Translations under genes and position numbers: made by a program
The notes under the pieces: model-generated
Told to the model about the DNA's origin: nothing
What the model saw: only the letters and a program-made list of their open reading frames with translations
The model's database searches: none
From: JBEEMU01 sp043778315
Lineage (GTDB): Bacteria > Bacteroidota > Bacteroidia > Chitinophagales > Saprospiraceae
DNA length: 21,227 nt
Assembly (NCBI GenBank): GCA_043778315.1
Contig: JAYWGJ010000285.1
Span: forward strand, 1-21,227
Reading direction: 5' to 3'
Shown here: positions 8,170-17,200 of the stretch, piece after piece
Position numbering within the stretch: position 1 is the first letter of the stretch
Layout of the letters: each line of letters opens with the position of its first letter

Positions 8170-10572
8170 ATGAAAAATAAAAGCCTTTTAACCCTAATTT
8201 TTGTTGCGCTATTAGGTGCGGCGGCGGTACAGGCGCAACCCGTGAGCGGTATGAATGCCGCTAAACGCTTGCAAATTGCCGAAGATAAAATGAAAATAGG
8301 CGACCTTTATAACGCGCTCGACTGGTTCGAAAAAGCCTACGAGGACGACCCGACAAGTGTGAATGTGATGGGTAAAATTGCGCAACTCAACTACCGCCTC
8401 CGTGATTTCAAAAAAGCGGAGTCGTGGTTTAGCCGCACAATCACCGCTGATACCAAAGGTACTATACCCGACGCACGTTTTTTCTTTGCTCGCGTACTTA
8501 AAATGAACGGTAAGTACGATAAAGCGGTTGCGGAGTTTCAGCAGTTTATTGCTGACTATAAAGGTGATAATATGGGCTTAAAAAAATTAGCAGCCAACGA
8601 ATTATTAGGTGCAGAAATGGGCCGCGAATTGAAAGACGACCCGTCTATTGCAGTTAATAACGCGGGTAATAAAATAAATACCTCTTTTTCCGAATTTAGC
8701 CCTATTCCGGTGGGCAACGAGGAGGTGTATTGGGGTTCTATTCGTTCCGATTCTGTTATCGTTTTAGACGATAAAAAGAATGATTTTTATGCTCAAATCT
8801 ACTCGGCTAAACGCGCCGAAAAAGGATTTACAGAGGCTACGCCTTTAAGCGGAAATATCAATAAAACAGGTTTTCATACAGGTAATATGAGCATCAGCGA
8901 TGATAAAAATACCATGTATTTTACACGTTGCGTATTACAAAATAATGTATTGGCGCATTGCGATATTTTTGTGAGCAAACGCAGTGGTAGTGATTGGGCA
9001 GAGGCAACCAAAGTGAATGGCGTAAATACCGATGCTTCTACCTCCAAGCAACCTGCAATTGGCAAAGTTGATGGCAAAGATGGTTTATTTTTTGTGTCTG
9101 ACCGACCAGGCGGACAAGGCGGCTGGGACTTGTACTACGCGCAACAATTGGCAGACGGCTCGTTTGCCACGCCACTCAATTTGGGTGATAAAGTGAACAC
9201 TGTGGGCAACGAAGAAACGCCGTTTTTTAATAAAAATACTTTGTATTTTAGTTCAGATGGTCAGCCAACTATCGGGGGTTACGATGTTTTTTCGGCTACG
9301 GGTAGCGGCGGCAACTGGGACGTTCCGCGCAATATGGGTAAAGGCGTGAACTCGGGCGTTGATGATATGTATTTTACGATTGCGGCTAATGGCTACCAAG
9401 GATTTTTGGTATCGAACCGTAAAGGTACGACTTCGTTGAAGTCAGAAACTTGTTGCGACGATATCTGGACAGTAGATATGCCGTTTACAAGTAATTTATT
9501 GGCAACTACGGTCGACCGCGACAGCAAACAACCCTTAAATGGTGTTACTATTCGTTTGATAGAAGTACCTACGCCTTCGGCTACAAAATTATCTAAAACC
9601 AACCCTGCGGGTAACGATTTTACTTTTGACAAATTACCAACCGAAAAACGTTGGAAAGCGATAGCTTCAACAAAAGGCTACTATAACGATAGTACAGAAA
9701 TTACCACGGTAGGTTTGAAAAAACCAACCGATATGAGTCATATTTTCAAATTGGTGAAATTGCTGCCGCCGCCGCCAATAATACCAGTAAAGCCGAAAGA
9801 GCCACCTGTGGAAATCATTTCTTTGCATAATATTTATTGGGATTTTGATAAATACAATGTGAGAGGTGACGCAGCGCGTACCTTAGATACGATTATCAAT
9901 ATATTGAAGTCGAAACCTGATTTGATGGTTGAGGTAGGTTCGCATACCGACGCTCTGGGTAGCAACAACTATAACGAAGGCTTATCTGACCGTCGGAGTA
10001 AGGCAGCAGTTGATTTTATGCAAAAAGCAGGCGTAAAAGCAGAGCAGTTAGTACCTGCGCACTTTGGCGAGGAAGCTCCTGCTGCACCGAACGACAACGA
10101 AGTAAATCGTCAGCGCAACCGTCGTACCGAATTTCATGTTATTCGCCGTGCAATGACGACGAGTTTGCCAGCCTCGGGCAGCACAGAAACAGTACATAAT
10201 GGTATGCAAGCAGTAGAATATAACGCAGAGACTAAAAAAAAGCTTGAAAATGTAGCGCATATTGCCTTTATTGGTGGCAACAAGCATGATTTTGGCAAAC
10301 TCAAAAAAGGGCAAAAAGTAAGCCATACTTTTGAGTTTATGAACGACGGCAAAGCACCTTTAATTATCGAGTTTGCTTCGGGTGGCTGCGACTGCACCAA
10401 AGTAGATGAATATCCGAAAGGCGCAATTCCAGTGGGCGGAAAGGGTAGCATCAAACTCACTTTTGATACTACTGAAAAGGGTTTAGGTGCAGCCAAAGGC
10501 GATGCTAATGTGATAGCAAATACAGACCCTATCGTATCTGAAATTTTGATTTCGGCAACCGTAGAGAAATAA
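8170..10572 (+). CDS. PorE-like TPR / beta-propeller / CRD / OmpA protein with extra C-terminal DUF1573 domain
   Basis: 800 residues, probably periplasmic and bound to peptidoglycan. Residues 1-22 form a signal peptide (MKNKSLLTL..., cut after VQA). No Cys follows the cut, so there is no lipobox, whereas characterised PorE is a lipoprotein. Domains: TPR-like helices (about 28-150, NALDWFEKAYEDDP); WD40/PD40-type propeller (about 172-435, blades with SDDKNTMYFTR, LFFVSDRPGGQGGWDLYYA and LYFSSDGQPTIGGYDVF); carboxypeptidase-regulatory-like fold (about 440-530); Pro-rich linker (532-548); OmpA-like domain (about 553-657) with IYWDFDKYNV and the likely diaminopimelate-contacting pair Asp594 and Arg609, equivalent to OmpA Asp271/Arg286; then DUF1573 (about 706-800) with HDFGKLKKG, FEFMNDGKAPL, GGCDCT (Cys740, Cys742) and KLTFDTTEKG. 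The first four modules match the PorE order, a T9SS component. The DUF1573 tail is not part of that plan; its role is unknown. It follows porP/sprF by 66 bases on the same strand, fitting one operon. Naming it a true PorE orthologue is not justified, as Bacteroidota have many paralogues. Confidence 0.88.
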   Translation: MKNKSLLTLIFVALLGAAAVQAQPVSGMNAAKRLQIAEDKMKIGDLYNALDWFEKAYEDDPTSVNVMGKIAQLNYRLRDFKKAESWFSRTITADTKGTIPDARFFFARVLKMNGKYDKAVAEFQQFIADYKGDNMGLKKLAANELLGAEMGRELKDDPSIAVNNAGNKINTSFSEFSPIPVGNEEVYWGSIRSDSVIVLDDKKNDFYAQIYSAKRAEKGFTEATPLSGNINKTGFHTGNMSISDDKNTMYFTRCVLQNNVLAHCDIFVSKRSGSDWAEATKVNGVNTDASTSKQPAIGKVDGKDGLFFVSDRPGGQGGWDLYYAQQLADGSFATPLNLGDKVNTVGNEETPFFNKNTLYFSSDGQPTIGGYDVFSATGSGGNWDVPRNMGKGVNSGVDDMYFTIAANGYQGFLVSNRKGTTSLKSETCCDDIWTVDMPFTSNLLATTVDRDSKQPLNGVTIRLIEVPTPSATKLSKTNPAGNDFTFDKLPTEKRWKAIASTKGYYNDSTEITTVGLKKPTDMSHIFKLVKLLPPPPIIPVKPKEPPVEIISLHNIYWDFDKYNVRGDAARTLDTIINILKSKPDLMVEVGSHTDALGSNNYNEGLSDRRSKAAVDFMQKAGVKAEQLVPAHFGEEAPAAPNDNEVNRQRNRRTEFHVIRRAMTTSLPASGSTETVHNGMQAVEYNAETKKKLENVAHIAFIGGNKHDFGKLKKGQKVSHTFEFMNDGKAPLIIEFASGGCDCTKVDEYPKGAIPVGGKGSIKLTFDTTEKGLGAAKGDANVIANTDPIVSEILISATVEK

Positions 10573-10594
10573 AAAAAATTAGTATTAATTTAAT

Positions 10595-10634
10595 AAAAAA
10601 AGAACCGTCGCATATATGCGACGGTTCTTTTTTT
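10595..10634. terminator. Rho-independent bidirectional terminator at the symmetry axis
   Basis: A7, then GAACCGTCGCATA pairing perfectly with TATGCGACGGTTC (10602-10627), then T7. A GC-rich stem flanked by A- and T-tracts, 22 bases after the stop codon of the porE-like gene, is a standard intrinsic terminator. The real transcript probably has an ATAT-type tetraloop. The window's palindrome axis lies at its exact centre. In the native genome this 40-base element is probably genuine and self-complementary by itself. The symmetry beyond it, such as AATTAGTATTAATTTAAT and its mirror, is probably created by the fold-back. Confidence 0.9.
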
Positions 10635-10656
10635 ATTAAATTAATACTAATTTTTT

Positions 10657-13059
10657 TTATTTCTCTACGGTTGCCGAAATCAAAATTTCAGATACGATAG
10701 GGTCTGTATTTGCTATCACATTAGCATCGCCTTTGGCTGCACCTAAACCCTTTTCAGTAGTATCAAAAGTGAGTTTGATGCTACCCTTTCCGCCCACTGG
10801 AATTGCGCCTTTCGGATATTCATCTACTTTGGTGCAGTCGCAGCCACCCGAAGCAAACTCGATAATTAAAGGTGCTTTGCCGTCGTTCATAAACTCAAAA
10901 GTATGGCTTACTTTTTGCCCTTTTTTGAGTTTGCCAAAATCATGCTTGTTGCCACCAATAAAGGCAATATGCGCTACATTTTCAAGCTTTTTTTTAGTCT
11001 CTGCGTTATATTCTACTGCTTGCATACCATTATGTACTGTTTCTGTGCTGCCCGAGGCTGGCAAACTCGTCGTCATTGCACGGCGAATAACATGAAATTC
11101 GGTACGACGGTTGCGCTGACGATTTACTTCGTTGTCGTTCGGTGCAGCAGGAGCTTCCTCGCCAAAGTGCGCAGGTACTAACTGCTCTGCTTTTACGCCT
11201 GCTTTTTGCATAAAATCAACTGCTGCCTTACTCCGACGGTCAGATAAGCCTTCGTTATAGTTGTTGCTACCCAGAGCGTCGGTATGCGAACCTACCTCAA
11301 CCATCAAATCAGGTTTCGACTTCAATATATTGATAATCGTATCTAAGGTACGCGCTGCGTCACCTCTCACATTGTATTTATCAAAATCCCAATAAATATT
11401 ATGCAAAGAAATGATTTCCACAGGTGGCTCTTTCGGCTTTACTGGTATTATTGGCGGCGGCGGCAGCAATTTCACCAATTTGAAAATATGACTCATATCG
11501 GTTGGTTTTTTCAAACCTACCGTGGTAATTTCTGTACTATCGTTATAGTAGCCTTTTGTTGAAGCTATCGCTTTCCAACGTTTTTCGGTTGGTAATTTGT
11601 CAAAAGTAAAATCGTTACCCGCAGGGTTGGTTTTAGATAATTTTGTAGCCGAAGGCGTAGGTACTTCTATCAAACGAATAGTAACACCATTTAAGGGTTG
11701 TTTGCTGTCGCGGTCGACCGTAGTTGCCAATAAATTACTTGTAAACGGCATATCTACTGTCCAGATATCGTCGCAACAAGTTTCTGACTTCAACGAAGTC
11801 GTACCTTTACGGTTCGATACCAAAAATCCTTGGTAGCCATTAGCCGCAATCGTAAAATACATATCATCAACGCCCGAGTTCACGCCTTTACCCATATTGC
11901 GCGGAACGTCCCAGTTGCCGCCGCTACCCGTAGCCGAAAAAACATCGTAACCCCCGATAGTTGGCTGACCATCTGAACTAAAATACAAAGTATTTTTATT
12001 AAAAAACGGCGTTTCTTCGTTGCCCACAGTGTTCACTTTATCACCCAAATTGAGTGGCGTGGCAAACGAGCCGTCTGCCAATTGTTGCGCGTAGTACAAG
12101 TCCCAGCCGCCTTGTCCGCCTGGTCGGTCAGACACAAAAAATAAACCATCTTTGCCATCAACTTTGCCAATTGCAGGTTGCTTGGAGGTAGAAGCATCGG
12201 TATTTACGCCATTCACTTTGGTTGCCTCTGCCCAATCACTACCACTGCGTTTGCTCACAAAAATATCGCAATGCGCCAATACATTATTTTGTAATACGCA
12301 ACGTGTAAAATACATGGTATTTTTATCATCGCTGATGCTCATATTACCTGTATGAAAACCTGTTTTATTGATATTTCCGCTTAAAGGCGTAGCCTCTGTA
12401 AATCCTTTTTCGGCGCGTTTAGCCGAGTAGATTTGAGCATAAAAATCATTCTTTTTATCGTCTAAAACGATAACAGAATCGGAACGAATAGAACCCCAAT
12501 ACACCTCCTCGTTGCCCACCGGAATAGGGCTAAATTCGGAAAAAGAGGTATTTATTTTATTACCCGCGTTATTAACTGCAATAGACGGGTCGTCTTTCAA
12601 TTCGCGGCCCATTTCTGCACCTAATAATTCGTTGGCTGCTAATTTTTTTAAGCCCATATTATCACCTTTATAGTCAGCAATAAACTGCTGAAACTCCGCA
12701 ACCGCTTTATCGTACTTACCGTTCATTTTAAGTACGCGAGCAAAGAAAAAACGTGCGTCGGGTATAGTACCTTTGGTATCAGCGGTGATTGTGCGGCTAA
12801 ACCACGACTCCGCTTTTTTGAAATCACGGAGGCGGTAGTTGAGTTGCGCAATTTTACCCATCACATTCACACTTGTCGGGTCGTCCTCGTAGGCTTTTTC
12901 GAACCAGTCGAGCGCGTTATAAAGGTCGCCTATTTTCATTTTATCTTCGGCAATTTGCAAGCGTTTAGCGGCATTCATACCGCTCACGGGTTGCGCCTGT
13001 ACCGCCGCCGCACCTAATAGCGCAACAAAAATTAGGGTTAAAAGGCTTTTATTTTTCAT
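10657..13059 (-). CDS. Mirror copy of the PorE-like OmpA/DUF1573 protein
   Basis: The 800-residue product is identical to that of the + strand gene at 8170-10572: same signal peptide, TPR, propeller, regulatory-like, OmpA and DUF1573 modules. Its start ATG is at 13059 and its stop is at 10657, 84 bases from the stop of the other copy, so the two would be convergent around the shared terminator. Complete lack of synonymous difference argues for a fold-back duplicate rather than a paralogue. See the left-arm entry for function. Confidence 0.85.
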   Translation of the reverse strand: MKNKSLLTLIFVALLGAAAVQAQPVSGMNAAKRLQIAEDKMKIGDLYNALDWFEKAYEDDPTSVNVMGKIAQLNYRLRDFKKAESWFSRTITADTKGTIPDARFFFARVLKMNGKYDKAVAEFQQFIADYKGDNMGLKKLAANELLGAEMGRELKDDPSIAVNNAGNKINTSFSEFSPIPVGNEEVYWGSIRSDSVIVLDDKKNDFYAQIYSAKRAEKGFTEATPLSGNINKTGFHTGNMSISDDKNTMYFTRCVLQNNVLAHCDIFVSKRSGSDWAEATKVNGVNTDASTSKQPAIGKVDGKDGLFFVSDRPGGQGGWDLYYAQQLADGSFATPLNLGDKVNTVGNEETPFFNKNTLYFSSDGQPTIGGYDVFSATGSGGNWDVPRNMGKGVNSGVDDMYFTIAANGYQGFLVSNRKGTTSLKSETCCDDIWTVDMPFTSNLLATTVDRDSKQPLNGVTIRLIEVPTPSATKLSKTNPAGNDFTFDKLPTEKRWKAIASTKGYYNDSTEITTVGLKKPTDMSHIFKLVKLLPPPPIIPVKPKEPPVEIISLHNIYWDFDKYNVRGDAARTLDTIINILKSKPDLMVEVGSHTDALGSNNYNEGLSDRRSKAAVDFMQKAGVKAEQLVPAHFGEEAPAAPNDNEVNRQRNRRTEFHVIRRAMTTSLPASGSTETVHNGMQAVEYNAETKKKLENVAHIAFIGGNKHDFGKLKKGQKVSHTFEFMNDGKAPLIIEFASGGCDCTKVDEYPKGAIPVGGKGSIKLTFDTTEKGLGAAKGDANVIANTDPIVSEILISATVEK

Positions 13060-13100
13060 TATTATAATGTATATATTTTACTAGAACGATTGGCTTTATA

Positions 13101-13120
13101 TGTGATTGGTTGTGATTGGT
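13101..13120 (-). repeat. Mirror copy of the tandem decamer
   Basis: TGTGATTGGT appears twice on the + strand, the reverse complement of the ACCAATCACA pair at 8109-8128, placed between the mirrored porP/sprF and porE-like genes. It carries no independent evidence. Confidence 0.35.
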
Positions 13121-13125
13121 AAAAA

Positions 13126-14151
13126 TTAGAAACGTGGGCAAAATAATACTGGTTTTACCACAGGAATACGGCTGATACGCGCAATGTAAGACACGCCTAT
13201 TTCGTAGCCACCATTGCCACCAGAATACTGATTTAGACCCGCCGCGTTAATATCATAAGCAACGCCTACTTTCAATCCTTTATACAGCATACCTACCATC
13301 GGAAAAATGGCATCTGCGTTAGTCGCACGATAGCCCAAACCTGCTAAGGCAGTGATGTCACGCGCCGCGTTAAGGTGATACCCGAGTAAAGATTGCACAT
13401 TGATTTGCGATGCTTTGGCTTGATTTAAGTACATAATGCTTGGCATCAAGACCATTTTTTGTCCAAAATCAATATTTGCACCTGCGGTAACCGCCACTCT
13501 GCGCGCCAATTTTTCGTTACTTTCTGTTTTGCTAACAAAAGTTTCGCGTGGGGTAAGTAAGTGCGCCATTGACGCACCGATATTAAAGTTCACTTTGCTT
13601 GACAAGGTAGAAGTAAAATTAAGTCCTGCGCTAAAATCAGGGTATGATGTGTTTGTTTGTGCAAACACGTCGGACGTACCTACCGTTTTGCCTTGCAAAA
13701 TACCATCTTCGCCCAAAAGCAAAGTGCGGTCAAATTTTTTCTGTACGATACCGCCTTGCACCCCAAAAGCTAAGGTAGAATTGCCTTTTTTGCCCAAACC
13801 TAAGTGGTAAGCCAAAGAAAGTAAAGCGGTCTGATTGGTGAGTTGCGCCGAACCTGATTTATCAGATAAAAAGACTGCACCTGCACCTACCCAATCGTTT
13901 TTACCAAATCCGCGCACCAAGGGCGCGTCGATATAGGCAGACGGCGTGGTAAACTTAGCCGCTTGCACTACACTCGCCCACTGGTCGCGATAGATACCGC
14001 CTACGCGGAACGTACCCTCATAACCGCCTGTCAATGCAGGGTTTAGGGTAAGCGGTGAAAGGTTGAACTGCGAAAAATGAACGTCCTGCGCAGTGAGGTT
14101 AGCAGCCAATAAGGTACTAACGGATAAGGCTATGTATTTTAAACTTCTCAT
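13126..14151 (-). CDS. Mirror copy of the PorP/SprF family protein
   Basis: 341 residues, identical to the product of 7078-8103, including the signal peptide, the QDVHFSQF...LNPALTG start and the CPRF end. ATG at 14151. It is to be counted once with the left-arm gene unless independent reads support two copies. Confidence 0.85.
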   Translation of the reverse strand: MRSLKYIALSVSTLLAANLTAQDVHFSQFNLSPLTLNPALTGGYEGTFRVGGIYRDQWASVVQAAKFTTPSAYIDAPLVRGFGKNDWVGAGAVFLSDKSGSAQLTNQTALLSLAYHLGLGKKGNSTLAFGVQGGIVQKKFDRTLLLGEDGILQGKTVGTSDVFAQTNTSYPDFSAGLNFTSTLSSKVNFNIGASMAHLLTPRETFVSKTESNEKLARRVAVTAGANIDFGQKMVLMPSIMYLNQAKASQINVQSLLGYHLNAARDITALAGLGYRATNADAIFPMVGMLYKGLKVGVAYDINAAGLNQYSGGNGGYEIGVSYIARISRIPVVKPVLFCPRF

Positions 14152-14226
14152 ATGTTCGAAAAGTGGGTTTTAATGATAAGTAAAGGTATAAATATTTTTT
14201 GTAATAAATATTAATATTTTAATATT

Positions 14227-14274
14227 TGGAAGAAAATAAGATTTATTACAACAAAAAAACCTTATTTTCTTCCA
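14227..14274 (-). terminator. Mirror copy of the adhesin-porP/sprF stem-loop
   Basis: This is the same 14-bp stem and 20-base loop as at 6955-7002, read on the - strand. It follows the mirrored adhesin stop codon (TAG ending at 14286) and precedes the mirrored porP/sprF start. It carries no independent evidence for function. Confidence 0.45.
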
Positions 14275-14285
14275 TTAAAATACTA

Positions 14286-17200
14286 CTATCGTGCGAGTAA
14301 GAAATCACCGCTTTTTTTGACCACCTCGGCGTTCACTTTGTATATTATAGCATATACATAAGTATCCATAGGTTGGTCTTCGCCTAAGAACTTGCCGTCC
14401 CAAGGCTGTGCCGCGTTATAAATCTCCTGCCCCCAGCGATTGAATACTCTAAACTCTTGCACCTCTATACCGTCACCAACGATGTAGAACTTATCGTTCA
14501 TACCGTCGCTGTTTGGCGTAAATACATTAGGCATATTGTTATCACGCGGCTGCGCCGTCACTACCAAATTATCGGTAGCGGTACAGCCGTTGGCGTTGGT
14601 CACCAATACGGTATAAGTACCCGAAGTATTGACTACAACCAATAGCGGATTGCTGTTGCCTACTGTACCTGTTTCGCTCGATGTCCACACATAATTACCA
14701 CCTGTAATATTGGTAGCGTTGAGTATCAGGTTCGAGCCAATAAATAAGGTAGTGTCGCGCCCTGCATTCACGGTGAGCAAACCTGGGCTACCTACCACAG
14801 AGCTACTTACTAAGGAGCAGCCTTTGCTATCTGTTACCGTTACGGTATAAATACCTTGTGTCAAGCCGTTTAAACTTGGTGTATTGTTCGATGTAGGTAC
14901 GCTCCATAAATAAGTATATGGACTCGTGCCGCTTCCCGCAACAACTGAAACAGTACCGTCGTTGCCTCCGAAGCATCTCACCACGCCTGAGGTTGGCAAC
15001 AAGGTTAATGGTCCTGGCCCACCCACATAAGTACTGCTTATCAAAGAGCAGCCTTTGCTATCTGTTACGGTAACCGTATAAATACCGATAGCAAGACTAG
15101 TGATAGCGGGCGTATTGTTCGCGGTTTGGGTATTCCATAAGTAAGTATATGGACCTACGCCGCCGCCCGAAGTCACAGACACCCCACCATCGCTGCCACC
15201 AAAGCAACTAACCATACCCGAAACTGGGTAAGATACTAAGGCACCTGGGCTGCCCACATTGGCATTTGCAATAACACTACACATATTTGCATCGGTTACC
15301 GTAACCGTATAATTTCCCTCTGCTAATCCACCAACAATTGGTGTGATATTTGGCGTAGCTGTACTCCATGAATAAGTATATGGAGCAGTACCGTTGCCTG
15401 CACTTACAGATACCGTACCGTTGCTCTCGCCAAAACATTTGACCGTTCCCGATACTGTATAGGCTACTAACGCACCTGCACTACCGATATTGGCATTGGC
15501 AATGACACTACACATATTTGCATCTGTCACCGTAACGGTATAGTTACCCGATGTTAAATTACCAATACTTGATGTAATATTGGGCGCAGGCACACTCCAT
15601 ACATAAGTATATGGAGCTGTACCACCAGTTGCGCTAACAGATACCGTTCCGTCGTTGCCCCCAAAGCATTTTACCGTACCCGATACTGGATACGCTATTA
15701 ATGCGCCTGGGCTACCCACATTGGCACCTGCCGTAGTAGTACACATATTGGCATCTGTGATGATAACCGTATAGTTACCCGATGCTAAGCTGCCAATACT
15801 TGGTGTGGTATTAGGTACTGGTGTATTCCATAAATAAGTATATGGTGCTATACCGCCCGTTGTGCTAACCGATACAGTACCGTCGCTGCCGCCAAAGCAT
15901 TTGACCGTTCCCGATACTGGATAGGCGATTAGCGCGCCTGGGCTACCCACATTGGCACTTGCCGTAGTAGTACACATATTGGCATCTGTAATGATAACCG
16001 TATAGCTACCCGACGCTAAGCTGCCGATACCTGGTGTGGTATTAGGTGCTGGTGTGTTCCATAAGTAAGTATATGGGGCTATACCGCCCGTTGCGCTAAC
16101 CGACACTGTTCCGTCGTTGCCACCAAAGCATTTTACCGTACCCGAAACTGGATATAGCACTAACGCGCCTGGACTACCAACATTGGCATTCGCAGTAATA
16201 GTACACATATTTACATCTGTCACCGTAACGGTATAGTTACCCGATGTTAAGTTGCCAATACCTGGTGTGGTATTTGGCGCAGGTGCATTCCATAAATAAG
16301 TATATGGTGCTGTACCGCCCGTTGCGCTAACCGATACTGTTCCGTCGTTGCCACCAAAACATTTAACCACGCCCGAAACTGGATAAATAACCAATACGCC
16401 TGGACTGCCAACATTGGCATTCGCAGTAGTAGTACAGCCTTTAATATCTGTCACCGTAACGGTATAGTTGCCTGATGTTAAGTTGCCAATACCTGGTGTA
16501 GTATTCGGAGCTGGTGCATTCCATAAATAAGCGTATGGTGCTGTACCGCCCGTTGCACTAACAGATACCGTTCCGTCGTTGCCGCCAAAGCATTTCGTGG
16601 TACCCGAAACTGGATATAGCACTAACGCGCCTGGACTACCAACATTAGCACTTGCCGTAAGGCTACACATATTTGCATCTGTTACGGTAACTGTATAATT
16701 GCCCGATATTAAGTTGCCAATACCTGGTGTAGTATTGGGTGGTAGCACACTCCATACATAAGTATATGGACTCGTTCCGCCTGTTGCACTAACAGATACT
16801 GTACCATTATTACCACCAAAACAATTCACTGCGCCCGAAACTGGAAACGCAACTAATGGACCTGGTCCGCCAATAAAAGCGGTGTAATTACGTTGGCAAA
16901 GGTTGGCATCTGTAACGACACAAGTATAAGTACCTGGTGCAAGGTTTATTGCAGTTGCTGTATTTTGTACTGGTGTCGTGTTCCACGAATAAGTTAAAGT
17001 ACCCGTTCCGCCCACAGCGTTTACGGTAGCTGTACCGTTGGCATCGCCAAAACATTTCACATTAGCAGAAGTAGTAGTTGCTGTTATTTCGGTAGGATCA
17101 ACCAATGTAACTGTTGCGGTGGCGGTGCAAGTATTCGCGTCTGTCACCTGAACAGTATGTGTTCCTGCTGAAAGGGTTGTGTTTGTTGCTGTTACCACAC

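Noticed and set aside
10048..10326. Open frames of 60-130 codons on the opposite strand of the long genes (for example this one, 461-817, 1351-1749, 7419-7793)
   Set aside because: They lie wholly inside well-recognised genes, show low-complexity or biased translations that mirror the sense codons, and have no start context or family signature of their own.
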